The translations under genes and the position numbers were made by a program. 64,000 nucleotides of DNA from Paramacrobiotus metropolitanus (lineage: Eukaryota > Tardigrada > Eutardigrada > Parachela > Macrobiotidae): NCBI RefSeq assembly GCF_019649055.1, contig NW_026570265.1:806001-870000 (forward strand), given 5' to 3'. Position 1 is the first letter of the stretch; every line of letters starts with the position of its first letter. Below the pieces are notes generated by a model that saw only the letters and a program-made list of their open reading frames with translations, was not told where the DNA came from and ran no database searches. Shown one piece after another: positions 34,325 through 46,510 of this stretch.

Positions 34325-36285
34325 TTAACAGCGTACAGTACTTATTGCTGACAGTCTGATTGAGAATGACAGATAGTCGCAAGCCACATAAAAAGTAAAG
34401 GAATATGCACAAGCCAGGGAGTAAATCATAAAATGTGGAAGCGACTGTGGGTGCAGCAAACATTAACAGTCATTTCCACGGAAAGCCGAATTCAGATTCA
34501 TTTTTTGAGTAGATCAATAACCGGAAGACAACTGACCAAATGAGACTGCAAAGAAATTAATCAGCACACAATGCAGTACTGAAATATTCGTTTCCGGTGC
34601 GCATGAAACCATTTATACAGCAAAACAGAAGCACTACTTTTCGTTACGCGAATGCTTTAATCGAGTTTTCATGAATTTGCAACACTTTAATTACCATCTG
34701 CGCTAAAATTAGAACACTTGGCTTACCATTAACGCGTGCTTCCAATGAGTGTGATGCCGCTGCCGGACACCGATTAACCCAATCGCATTACGAATGGCAG
34801 CAGCTGCATCGGCAGTAAATGGGCTTTTGTGGTGATCTAATGGCAGCAAAGCAGTGCGCACCATCCCAACCATCGCAGACTGCAAGCAATCCAATTGGAA
34901 GATTTCACATCAAGCAAAGGATATATCTATATAACGTTACTGTACCTGCACATGGACTCCTTTGTCGCGATATTCCCAATCCAGGGATTGCGAGAAATAG
35001 TCAACAAACGTTTTGCCGGCTGCATACAGTGCACTACCCTTGACAGGTTTTTCGCCCAGCAGCGATGAAATGTTGACAATATAGCCAGAGCCTTGTGCAA
35101 TCAGCAAAGGCAACACAGCACGAGTAATCTAGAATACCGAAGAAAATAAAACATGCGGCACCGGCTGCGGCAAAATCTTCGGTGAAAATGGAATGTCTCC
35201 TTACCAGCACAAGAGCCGTAATATTAACGGTGATCATTTCCACGGCTTTCTATCACAAAAAAACGGCACGTAACAAAGGCTGGGTAGTAAACTCAGACAT
35301 TTTTGTTAACCAACCTCATCCGTAACCGGATTTGCCAAAAACTTTTCTTCCGGAAAATACAGGCCAGCATTGTTGACTAACGGAAAAAAAGAAAATCAGT
35401 ATCAAAATCGATTAAGCAATGGTTTCTGATTACAGTAAACTGTTGAAACCTGAACAAAATTTACCAAGAACGGCAATTCTCAGAGTGCGCAACTGATCCT
35501 GCAGATTCTTCACATCGTCCACCGAGATCTGAGCCAGATCAATGATAATTGTTCGAGCGAGCACTTTGTGGATTGAACCTGCCGCAAAAATTTCAACTTA
35601 GTGAATATGCACCAGACGATACGCAACACAAAACTCTATTTGCATAGCTTTCGATTAGGGCGTATTATCCACGAAGTTCATAGTCATACGGATTTCTTGT
35701 GCAACTTTTTCCGTTTTTTCTTGATTTCGTGCAACCAGGATCACATTCAATCCTTTTGCGGCCAACTGTAAAAAAAACCAAAAGTGAGTGTGATTAGTAC
35801 ATTCTTATGATACTACTCTTACCTCACAGTAACGCACAGCAAAAAAGTTAAAACACGTAGCAACAACGTTTACACTCAAATTACGAGAAAACACAAATAA
35901 AGCCGAAGCGTCACCTGGAACGCCCATTCCTTGCCCATCCCATCGCTAGATCCCGTCACAACTAAATCCAGTAATCATTGCTCACAGACGCAAAATACGT
36001 AAAACGATTCTGTTGGTATTCAAAGGATGTCATAATTAAACAATCATTACCTGCCCATTCACCGACTTTGCGTAAATCAGGCCCCAAATGCAGAGGATTA
36101 GCGAGAGCGTACGAGAAAACCCCGCGTCCCAGGCAGTAAAGCGCCTGTGCTGACTTATAGCCCAAATACAGTGCTCCCGCCGCGGCCAAATAGCTCTTAA
36201 ATTGTACTACCGGAGCTAAAACTCGATCAATTTGAGGCACTAGGGGCAAGTTTCCGGAATAACCGAAGTGAAATCGGGAAGCCAT
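34325..36285 (-). CDS. HSD17B12: Very-long-chain 3-oxoacyl-CoA reductase / 17-beta-HSD type 12-like, copy A
   Basis: ER membrane short-chain dehydrogenase that reduces 3-ketoacyl-CoA in fatty-acid elongation. Exon 1 starts MASRFHFGYSG (36285), has a hydrophobic N-terminal segment and reaches LRKVGEWA. Downstream exons give VVTGS (cofactor site), LAAKGLNVILVARNQEKTE, VNNAG-type and ITRAVLPLLIAQGSGYIVNISS, then LYAAGKTFVDYFSQSL. The catalytic Ser (VNISS), Tyr and Lys (YAAGK) are all present with Ser 13 residues before Tyr. Later exons code VGMVRTALLPLDHHKSPFTA, IGVRQRHHTHWKHALM and a C-terminal hydrophobic segment ending TVRC with TAA at 34325-34327. About ten small exons were inferred; interior edges are approximate. 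A tandem paralog lies upstream on the same strand. Confidence 0.8.
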
Positions 36286-36294
36286 GATTGTCAA

Positions 36295-36999
36295 AAGTTG
36301 GCGATATCAACAAAATCTAAACATTAGATTCCTTCAGTTAAACTTTATGTCGCTGTAGATCATTGCGCGGGCGAAAGAACGATTACTGTACAAATTTACG
36401 CACACCCCTTGCAACAACACAGCGATGCGATGCTGGCTGACAAAGCACAGGCTTCGGAACGTGGAATTTTTTAAACAAGCTACGATTTCGAGATATTAAT
36501 CATTCAAGTGAAATTTATTTAGCAAACCGTTACAAAATTATTTATGTAACTAAAACCCAAAAACGACGAAGTGCTGTATGCACATATGGTAGTCACTGCA
36601 ACGAACAAATTCACTGGTACAAATTACAGAACGTTTTCTCATCAAATCTGACCATGAAAATTTGGATTTCAAACAAATTACTCTGTGTAAAAATTATAGT
36701 TTTACACAGGCAAGAACACCGAAAAAATCTGCAATTCAGAGTCAGCGGTTCCCAATTTTACACCACACATCAGTAAAATCGCATCGTTTACTGCATTTAC
36801 AGTACATACTTATTACTTACTAACTCCCCGAGCAGCAAACCGGTTAAAAACAACTGTTACATTCCCAGGAACAATTAACAGCACTTAAAACAGCGACAAT
36901 AACATGCGTTCATTTCCCGCCCCGAGCACTTTTATCGCATTTTCAATCATAAATTAATAAGATCAACACAACACTCCGGAACGAAAACATTCAAAGAAG
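36295..36999. other. Intergenic between tandem HSD17B12-like copies
   Basis: It separates the copy A start from the copy B stop. It should contain the copy A promoter. No gene is seen. Confidence 0.5.
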
Positions 37000-39573
37000 C
37001 TATTCGGTAATATCTTCAACAACCGCTACAGACAACTGAATCAAATCATCAAATGTCATTTCAAAGTGCCGGTCGCCTACTACATTTATATCGCTTCGAA
37101 TAACCATGAAGTAATAAAATCCGAGGCTTGAACTTAAAACTGTAGAGAACAATTCCACAAGTGTCACCGCTAATGCAAAGTTTTTATAGCCATGGATAAA
37201 GCTGTCCTGGTCACTGGTTAGGAAGGAAACCGATCTCAATGACATTCAACATAGAAGCAAGCGTACCCTGCAAAAAGCGAATTGCACAAGCGCTGTTCAA
37301 AGGAATCGTTCAGGTACACAGCAGAAATGATAGGAAAAAAATGGCATCTAACAAGTAAGTTACTCAAATTCAATATTTTTTTACCCTACGAACTTACCAT
37401 AATGCCATGCTTCCAATGTCCAAATGTGCGAGAACGCACTCCCAACTGTGCCAAAGATGCAGTTACGACTTCGTTAGGCGTAGGCACCATGTTACTCTTG
37501 TGCATTGATAATGGCAGCATCTTGGTTTTTGTCGCTCCCGGAATAAAACTCTGGAGAAATCCAATAAAACCTTACAACTATCCAAGCCAGATATCAAACT
37601 AAACAACTACAACAACAATATAAGTACCTGCACACAGATGTTTTGACCCTTGTATTCATGGTGAACAGCCTGAGCGAATGAATCCATAAATGCTTTGGTT
37701 GCTCCATAAACCGCTGCTCCTGGAGCCGGTCTTGCTCCACCCAATATTGCACCAACCATAATGACATACTTTTTCTGATTAGGTTGCTTCTTGCTTATTA
37801 ATAAAGGCATCACGGCACGTGACATCTGTAAATTTGATCATGACAGTACTTAACTGATTGTGAAGAAAATTTTGTCTTCAATACCGAAGGCCACACAATA
37901 CAATCTGTTCGGTATGATTACAGAAATTTTGATTTACCATAACAGTGGCGCGGGCGTTCAGGTTGATAATGTTTGCAACTTCCTGCGAAATTTCACGTAA
38001 ATGAGCTCAATTTCAAATCTTTATAGAAATCATTATTTGGATGAACCTCATCAGATCCAGTTGTAAGGAATTTGCCTATTGAACCCAAAGCTCCGGCAGA
38101 ATTAACTACAAAGCAAAAAATTCTATGCTTCCAAGTACGATTAATAACAACCAACAAAAAAGAATGCCGAACAAAACAAACACTCGTCGTTCGGCGCGTA
38201 AAGATCCATGTATACTGCCTTACCTAAGATTGCTATGTTTAGATCCTTCAGTTCTTCCTGCATTTGAGGGACGTTATGCGGACCCATTTTGGATAAATCG
38301 ATCGCGATTATCTTGGTCTGAACATTGTATTTGGCCGCTGGAAGCAAATACAATACGTTCAAACATCTTAATAGCTGATATATCGTAAGCGTTTATCGTC
38401 CTTACTTATTTCCCGTGCAACACCCTCCAGTTTATCAATACTCCGAGCAATTAAAACGATATTAAGGCCTTTCTGTGCCAGCTATAAAGATAACAAACTT
38501 ATTCAGTATTATTACAACAGTACGCGTACTCATTATACTTTCAAATAAACAAACATAAAATTACCTGAAAAGCGAACTCTTTTCCGATGCCATCACTTCC
38601 GCCGGTAACAACTGAAAACACACGTGTGCATACAAAAACCCATCGGCGGAAAATATGTAGGTTATGCAGCTCGCTTCTCAAAAATCCTTGACGCAATTAT
38701 CGCCGCTTAAAATGGCGGTGTGTAGTGTGTGAAATTATGCGGACACACCGTAAGTGTTACTAATTATATCCATTACACGGATTCGCGCCAACGATAACTG
38801 CGTAAACCATATTAACTAAGTTGTACATTTACGCATTCATGCATATCGATGCTGTCAAGATTATGTCCACTCAGACATGAAAAACTGTTAAAGTTTTTTA
38901 GCTTCTTTAGTCAGGTTTAAAATCCCACGCTAGAATATTACTCCAGCCGGATGTGGCTATTTCTCTGTTTAAAATAAAAATAAATCAATTGGTCCGAATA
39001 CCGATCAGTAATAATTATTGCACACCATTACCTAAACTGGAACGCTAAATAACTCTGCCACTAATATCTACTTAGCTGCCAGTGCCAACCTTAACAACAC
39101 AAAAATGTCTTTTGACCATATACCTGCCCAGTCACCGACTTTCTTCAAATCCGCACCCAACTTCAGTGGTCCTGCTAAGCAGTAGGAAGTCACCTAGAAT
39201 ATTCACACCTTTGCGTGATATAATAATGGCTTATCCTATAATTATAGATATAATGCATTTCTCTCATCACTATAACAATTTATTATTCATATATATTGTA
39301 ATCAAAACTCAAAACTTTCGAGGTTTCCGTTAACTACAGACTGATGCAGTTAGTTTTCAAGTCTCAACCACCAGAACTCACCGCTTTCCCAATGCAAACT
39401 GCCCATTTCACTGACAAGTACAGCACCGTGGCTCCTCCGACAACGGCGAAGAAAGGCTTTGCTTGCTGCACAACGGAGTTTTCGTGGTAAAAGTATGTCC
39501 GTATTCCGACAGGCATCACATTGTGAACTGAGGTGTGCACACTATCCAGTGCTTTTCTCGCGGGAGCCAACAT
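37000..39573 (-). CDS. HSD17B12-like short-chain dehydrogenase, copy B, catalytic Ser replaced
   Basis: Paralog of the adjacent gene with the same exon logic. It starts MLAPARKALDSVHTSVHN (39573), then an N-terminal hydrophobic segment, then LKLGADLKKVGDWA (about 39130-39190), VVTGGSDGIGKEFAFQ (about 38565-38610), LAQKGLNIVLIARSIDKLEG, MSRAVMPLLISKKQPNQKKY, VYGATKAFMDSFAQAVHHEY, and an exon (about 37394-37560) with VPTPNEVVTASLAQLGVRSR and HWKHGIM. The C-terminal exon from about 37220 fits in phase at acceptor AACCAGTGACCAG and codes a hydrophobic segment, ending DITE at TAG 37000-37002. The Tyr-x3-Lys pair is kept (YGATK). The residue 13 before Tyr is Ile (VGAILGG) where copy A and human have Ser, so oxidoreductase activity is doubtful. 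Confidence 0.75.
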
Positions 39574-40361
39574 TCTTCCAGCTGCGATGTCGGCGTTTAG
39601 ATTGCAACCAGCGAAACACTAGACACCTAGGGTAAACTGTGTTAACGCGGTGAACTCTCCAGTAAACCAAAATGCGGTCCAATCAACCCACGTTTTTACA
39701 GCTATAAAAGTCCAAAACCAAGTTAAAAGAAAGCAGTAAAAGTTCAAAACATTCTTCCTGGTTCCAAAAGATATTTCAGTGTGCAGCCTGTGCAGTATTC
39801 GTATTGTTTGGCCTAAGTCCTGGAGACAAACACCCTGTCAGCCTTTTTTTATCAACTATTTTTATTACAACCCAATAATTATTCCAGTAATAAAGGATGG
39901 CCATTCAAAGCAGTGCCCTGTATGCCAAGTCCACGAAACGAATCCCCTGGCTGTTTGCCCTTGCGACAGCCAAAATTATTTGTTGTCGATTGGCCGATTA
40001 TTTTCTACCAAGGCGACAACAAAATCGATGTTGTTATTTTTTGAGGTTGTGTTGTGCTAAACAGCCTAAACCATAGACGGGCTTGCTTTTTCGTTTTCAT
40101 CCAGCACCCAGCCAAAATTTGGAAGTCCCGTTAGGTGAAGCCGTGAAGGTATGTCTGCATCGTTCGGTCTTATTTTGATGGGTATGAAGATATAGACAGA
40201 ACTGGAAGATCATTTATGTCTAAGTGACAGTCTGATATTTGGTAAAGTTGTAGACCGTAAACGGCACTACGTCTGCTAGGTGCCATTTTCAGTTTGGATA
40301 CTCCTTACAGCTTAGCTTGTGCCGTTGTACTTGACAGCTCGGATAAATTCTTGTGTGATAT
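39574..40361. promoter_or_regulatory. Divergent intergenic region, HSD17B12-like copy B and MTCH2
   Basis: Transcription starts of both genes should lie in these 788 bp. No motif is identified. Confidence 0.45.
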
Positions 40362-43137
40362 ATGACATCGTTCTGGACTGCCAAGATGCCAGAAGGAGAT
40401 GGACAGCGCCGAACTGGAACGCAAGTGCGTTACGGAGGTGCCGATTCCGATTCGCCTCATGCCAAGCGAAGTACTCAAGAAATAATCTTGGACGAGCTGA
40501 AAACCATCACGAAAACTGCCTTTTTTACCACTGCTGTCCAGCCATTCAATTTGGCCCAAGTCCTGATGCAGGTTCGTAGAATTTCTCTGTCTGCGGTGAA
40601 CAAAATCTTGCAATTAGCGTGAACAACCTAGGAAAGTTGCGGATGGTGCCAGTTTTGAATTTTTGCCTGTTTCACATTTCATATTGTTATTTTAGACGTT
40701 TTATTCTTGAGTCTGACAAATGTCAGCTGCCTTTTTCGTGCAGAACTTTAGTATGCACTTTATTAGTCTCGGATAGTTTCTCGAAACTAGTATCACTTCG
40801 TGGTGTATCCGCAGCGTAAAACGGTATATTTAAAAATAGATATTGGTTATCGACTGATCACCAATTCTATGCGTTGCAGATCGGTTACGAACCTTTTCCA
40901 GCACGTCCTGGAGTGGATATCTTTGGTCGCTCGGCATATTATTTGCCATCGGTCCTAGATTATCGTAAGGGAAAAAGAGTAATGAATGTGCGAATACCTA
41001 ATAACAAAAAAAAAGACTGACAATTTTTTAGCTTGCTTGTATGAACTGAAGTGCTTAAAAAATAAATAGCTTCAATTTGAAACCGTAATTGGGGAATTAT
41101 TAACGTGAAAGCTCAAAATCAAGTCTCGAACTTGTTTTACTAGCTAATGCATGTCTCACTAACCGTGTTCTCAGAAAGTGAAAACAAATGAATACGTTAA
41201 CATATGCAGAATTCCTACTAAATTAAAATAGTTCTAAAAAGCAAAAGCGGCGGATCATGTGCTTGGTACTGCTTACTCTATTGTGCAGATGAACGATCCG
41301 TTATCAGTTTGGTGACAAGCACTCAAGCAGTGTTCTCGTACGTAATATTTTTATATTCGTTTTCTGTATATTTTCAGTTCAACATATCCGCAAGGAGGCT
41401 GGTTTCAAAGGGTTGTTTCTGGGCTTGGGACCGACTTTGGGTGTTGTGATTGGGGGTATTTATGCCTACAAAGGATCGGAACGGGTAATTTTGATTTCTT
41501 ACAGCTCATTGTCATCCAGCTCACTCGACTTACAGTTCATTAAAAATTAAAGATTATTTGTTATTTTCATCGCTTTTTATGGTGTTTCTGTTGGTCTTGG
41601 CGATAATTAACTATGGACATTGTTTTCTTCGTGATTTAATAGCAAATGAATGTGGATATTGGTGCATACGTAATGCGTTTCAGTGATAGCATTTACGGTA
41701 TTTTGTTAATGTTGTATTATGTTTTAGTTGGTGAAATATATCTATGATGAGTGGTATCTGGGGCGACCCGTTACGCTGGAAGTGAAACGTTTTGGATTTT
41801 TGGAACCAGCTGACGTTTCTGGTCGATCGTCTAACGCGATGGAGTTCGGCATGTTACGTTTCGAGCCGAAAGAAACTGTTGGGATAAGCTACACTGCTGC
41901 AAACTTTGCGGAAGATGTGAGTTCTGACTTTCTCGTCGTGATTTTAGTGATGTTGACAGGTCTGTAATTTTGTTGTAGTTGCTGAAGGAAATCAGTGTCG
42001 TTTCCCTCTCCATGGCAGCTACGTGGCCGTTGCAAGGTGGGCCTTTGGTCAATCGTTTGTTTTGACATAAACATAAATAATTTTTTTTTCTGTTTCTTTA
42101 ATATTACTTCTGATCTGGGGTGTAAAACACGTTTCTAAAAATATTTATTACTTATTTGTTCTGTTTCATGTTTGTAGTTATTGCTTTTCGCACGATGGCG
42201 CAGTTCGTGGGAGGAGAGAAACTATATGAGTGCGTAATTTGTTTGAGTTGCGATCGTGCATTCGTAGTCCTTTGGCCAGTTTGATGTACATTTTGTAATT
42301 GAAAGTATTCTTCAGCGGCTTGATTGGATCCATACAGGAGATTGCCAACACAGAAGGTTTATCGGGGTTCTTCAGGTATGCAATTCGGTCATTTTAGGTA
42401 ATTTTGCCATTCGAAAATCTGCATGCAACTGTCTGGTTGATATTACAGGGGTTTGTTTCCCATGTGGTACAGTTACGTTTCTGTGACGTCTGTTACGTAC
42501 ATTGCGGTTTTTGCTTATGCGTCCTATAACACCACAAATCCGATCAATCTACGTCTTGTTGCGGCAGCAGCAGGGGTAAGAATTAACGTCCAGTCTCCAT
42601 TAATTACGTATTCGCCATGTTTTAACTGTTTATAGGCTGTCGCCAACAGTTTCTTCTATCCCCTCAAACTGACCGCTCGTTTATTCGCCATTAACGGGGC
42701 TCGACTGGCTGCAGCGCGACCTCCTGTTACTCCGCATTTTGCGAAATGGAGGGATTTGCACAATTATCTTGTGCTTTCGGTTGGTTTTTTCTGCCTCCCT
42801 TTTGCTTTTCCGAAGTGTGGTTTTTGTATATTTTCCTTAAATTTATGATCCTCGAATTTTCCAATAGATGTGTTCTGGCATTTAATTTAGTGAAAACAAT
42901 CCGGATAACTCCGTTAAACATGTTGCCTTTTAACAGGGTGAAAGCAAGCGCGGTAGTAGCATGATCTTCCGGAAGGTGACTGGTCCAAAAGTTCCTAACA
43001 AAGCTGACACATCAGACTGGGCACCCCCTGTAAAAATGTATCGAACTCATATGGAGAAAGCCGACAATTGGCACCAGAAAAGCACGTCCATGCAGTTGAT
43101 GTCGCGTCATACTTCGGGATTGCGCTTTGTTTTTTGA
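40362..43137 (+). CDS. MTCH2: Mitochondrial carrier homolog 2 (MTCH2), outer-membrane insertase
   Basis: SLC25-fold outer-membrane protein that inserts alpha-helical tail-anchored proteins and binds tBID. Ten exons fit in phase: 40362-40571, 40880-40964, 41378-41484, 41728-41916, 41979-42036, 42178-42229, 42316-42375, 42449-42575, 42636-42779, 42937-43137, giving about 410 aa. Family landmarks are TTAVQPFNLAQVLMQIGYEP, HIRKEAGFKGLFLGLGPTLG, the carrier-like AATWPLQVIAFRTMAQFVGG, YDGLIGSIQEI, and FYPLKLTARLFAINGARLAA then GESKRGSSMIFRKV. The protein is longer than the human 303 aa because of about 30-40 N-terminal residues and a C-terminal extension after FRKVTGP. The donor of exon 9 (GTTGGT) is weak and was set by alignment. 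A start at the second Met (40386) is also possible. Confidence 0.9.
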
Positions 43138-45195
43138 AGGATTGCATAGTGTACTTTGTTTCATGCTGGATGTTGTGAAAAGCATGAATCAGTGGCGTTA
43201 CAATAACATGCGGAGTGGACATGACTTATTGCTGTACGGCCGTAGCAATTTTATTTCGCTCATAAGGCTTTTCCAAAAACAGGTTGTTTTGTTATAGGTA
43301 TTTGTGTGTTCATTTACTGAGAATCTACGCATTAAATTAATCATTATCGTGTGATTTAGGGAACTGAAATCCGGGACGATTGTATTTGATTTAAAACAAA
43401 CCATTTGCTGTCGAGTGTGGAATACTTGCTATGAATCAGTTCTGTTTTCTTTTAATTTAATAATTTCAGAGAATTTTTAAGTTCATAGACGTGCCGTGCC
43501 GCGTTCGTGGCACTGGTATAAAACTTAACTTGTACATAACTCCATGTGCGGTCGGAATTGTTGATTGGGTTTGTTGAAGTTTCTACCCAGTCGCTTAACG
43601 CAGTGGCGTAACCTATCTGTTTGTGATGCAACGAACCAGTGCACGTCAAACGAGCAATATGTACAGAGAATTATAGGATGACTGGGTTTGTAAATTAAAG
43701 GAAGTGGGCAGTGCAACTTGTACATGCACCAAACGTATTCATCCTGTGAAGGCGCAAAATACTCGTATGTCACGTCCGAAGTAATGGTGGACTTGCCGAT
43801 CCCGGCGTCAGCGCAGCATCGAGTAACAAACGTACGTGAAACACTCGCCGGTTTAGAGTAATTACCAATCAAAACAATGACAGATAACGTAACAGCATCG
43901 GAGCGATGACCAGCTCGAATCGCACTGTTTGCTCTGCTTTCTGTCGGCAAATATTGCGGTAAATATTAATACACCCTTGAAAGGAATACGTATTCTTGCA
44001 GAGCGAGATTAAGCCCTCCTAAAGGTATAGGAATCAGCAATGCGCGTAACTATCTGAAGATAGCAGCATTGGATCATTTGCATATATCTGTTCATTGCGC
44101 AGTTTCAGGAATTCTCTACGAGTTTTTTTACGCAGCGCAACTAGTATGTTTTGCCTATTCAAAGGTCATGAGTCACATTTGCGACCTTATGTCGGATAAC
44201 ACAGTACTGACTGTAAAATAAGTGTGGATGTAGTCTTACCGCTGTCGCGGTAATATTCTAATCAGTAGCGAAGTATGCGCAATGATAACGCCGTTTACCG
44301 ATACTGAATGGCACTTGCCCAGTGTATTTAAATGCAAGCAAGTTGAATTAACAACTATTGAAAGGCAACATCTTAATAATAGGTATGTTTAATTTGGCTG
44401 GTTCGGTCGAAATGCTTCTGACAAATTAAAACGAAAATTTAATATTATTAAACTAAAGTCGCTTAATGGCAGCACGAGATTACGAGCACGACTACAAGGT
44501 GTTCTTCAGAAAGTATTGTATGGCAATGTAAGCCAACACTACGTAATATAAATATACAGTACCATATCGGTGCCAAAAGTTACATAAATCGTCATGGATT
44601 TATGAAAACATCTGCCACTTGATGTGATGGACACTGAATTCCAATTGAGTTTTTCAACATCAGTTGTCATGACGTGCAATTCATTCTTCACCGTCATTGA
44701 GATGTTGCACCTCGGGCCACATTTTGCCTGCGTCACTGAATGCTTTATGTATGGAAATTTTGGTTAGAGAAAATTAAAGCTTATTATTTCCCATTACGGG
44801 TTAATGACAATGATTTTTGCCGGCATCCCAAAGGGCACATTCCTTGTTTTTCGTTCCAGAAATAAACACACGCTCAACTATTCTTAGGGGTCATGGCACA
44901 GTGGCCGCTAAAATATTTATTCCGCATCCGCTGCAAATTAAGTGCAAGAGCATTATACAGAGGCCATGTTGAATACGAACAAACAGCAATAGTAATGCAA
45001 AGAAGTGAAACGACAAATAACAGAATTTCCAAACAAGCACGGTCATATAAATTCTTTCAACAGTAATATAGTATTTTGTATTGCGGAATAACTCCACAAA
45101 CGAATGAAAGCATGGGTGTGCAGATATAAATTCACATCCGTGGCTGCTGCTCTGGAAACACAGAGTCACCTGTACTCATATTTTTTCGGCATTGC
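43138..45195. other. Convergent intergenic region, no gene supported
   Basis: 2 kb between MTCH2 and the neuropeptide gene. A 141-codon minus-strand frame (43525-43950) contains a chance Walker-A-like AGIGKST but nothing else of a GTPase. No RNA gene or repeat is recognised. Confidence 0.5.
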
Positions 45196-46510
45196 TCAGC
45201 GCCGTCCGAGGCCGACATACCGGCCAACGTATATGGGTTCAAATGCTCCGCCGCGCGTATTAGGACGTCCCTGACCAGATAAGATTTGCGGATGCATAAC
45301 CGGCATATCTTCCTCGGAAAAGATTGTCCCACTGCTTTCACCACCGGCAGCCACCCCGGCGGCAGGCGTGACCTTTTTCGTTACTACCGAATAAACAGGA
45401 CGCATGAATCTCCCGCGAGACACTGATCCAGCAGCAGGTTGTTTGTCATTCTCACCAAAGACATCCTTGAAATTGGTCAACAACTGGCTGCTCCAGTAGG
45501 GCGCCATGCGTTTGCCTAGGCCGATGTATTTGTACGTTGGACTGACTTTAATCCGCGGATCTCTTTTACCCAGTCCGATCCATTTGTAGTTCTGTCCGAA
45601 TTTTGACCGCGTCCCGCCTTCGGAGTCTCGTTTGCCTAAACCGATCCATTTGTAGTTCTGGCCGAACTTAGGCCTGAGGCTGCCATCGACTTCGCGCTTT
45701 CCCATGTCGCGATCGGCGGGAATTGTGTCCGCAAGTTCACTGACTGCGTCGTTGTCGGCATTGCTGGCTTCCGATAATGCGTCGGCAGCGGGCAGAAACT
45801 CAGTTTCCGGCTCTATACGGAAATCAAAGCATGTAAAAAATCTAGCTTGAAAGGAATCCAGGGTATACACAACAGTGATATGATGACTGATATTAGCTAA
45901 ATTAATGTGCTTCGTGTAAACGATGCAACAACATTAGAAGCATCTATATGTATTTCTCCGATCTTCCACATCATATACATAAAATCATGGTAATTGAAAA
46001 GTAAATAAAGCCGGAAAGAAGTTCCAAAAAAAAACTTTATGTAATTTAAATTACTTACTGTATTAAATACACATTTACCGTGCTTTTTAACGGAAGCACT
46101 AATTTTTTTCACGTTCAATGTTTAACGTTCACGAGTCAAATGCAGAGTCGAGTAGACACTGGCCATGGGAATCCAATACGTATATCGTGAAATCTAAGTT
46201 AGGTCAGCTCTAATGCACATAATTTAACTCTAGAGCGTAGAGAATGCGCTCTGGATGAAAGTCACATACAATTTTGGGATTACAAGTGCATCAAAGTAAT
46301 TTTAGATAATGCCTGCTGCATAGATAACTAGCAGCGCAACACTTCTCCCGCGAATGCAAACTTTCAGTTATAGCACAAACACAAAGGCAGCTTAACAAAA
46401 TTCAGCCAACACAAATTACCTGATGACGAATTTTGAAGGGCACCGGCAGTAGCACACCACATGTATAAAAGGATTAACCAGGGCAGGGAGCGTTTGTGGA
46501 GAAAGGTCAT
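45196..46510 (-). CDS. Neuropeptide precursor with multiple [WY][IV]GL-amide peptides
   Basis: Two exons (46420-46510 and 45196-45812) join in phase (donor GTAATT, acceptor CCGTATAG) to a 235-aa prepropeptide. MTFLHKRSLPWLILLYMW is a signal-peptide core. An acidic spacer ends at MGKR. Two nearly identical peptides ending KFGQNYKWIGLGKR follow, then one ending SPTYKYIGLGKR. After a long spacer the protein ends EPIYVGRYVGLGRR. Gly-Lys-Arg and Gly-Arg-Arg are the standard convertase and amidation signals, so mature peptides should end WIGL-amide, YIGL-amide and YVGL-amide. The GL-amide end and upstream aromatic recall allatostatin A (YxFGL-amide) and buccalin, but the aromatic is shifted and Phe is replaced by Ile or Val. 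Family assignment is open. There is no Cys pair in the mature peptides. Confidence 0.85.

Noticed and set aside
43525-43950. Minus-strand frame with a Walker-A-like AGIGKST
   Set aside because: No other GTPase or ATPase motif follows at the right spacing and the composition looks random.
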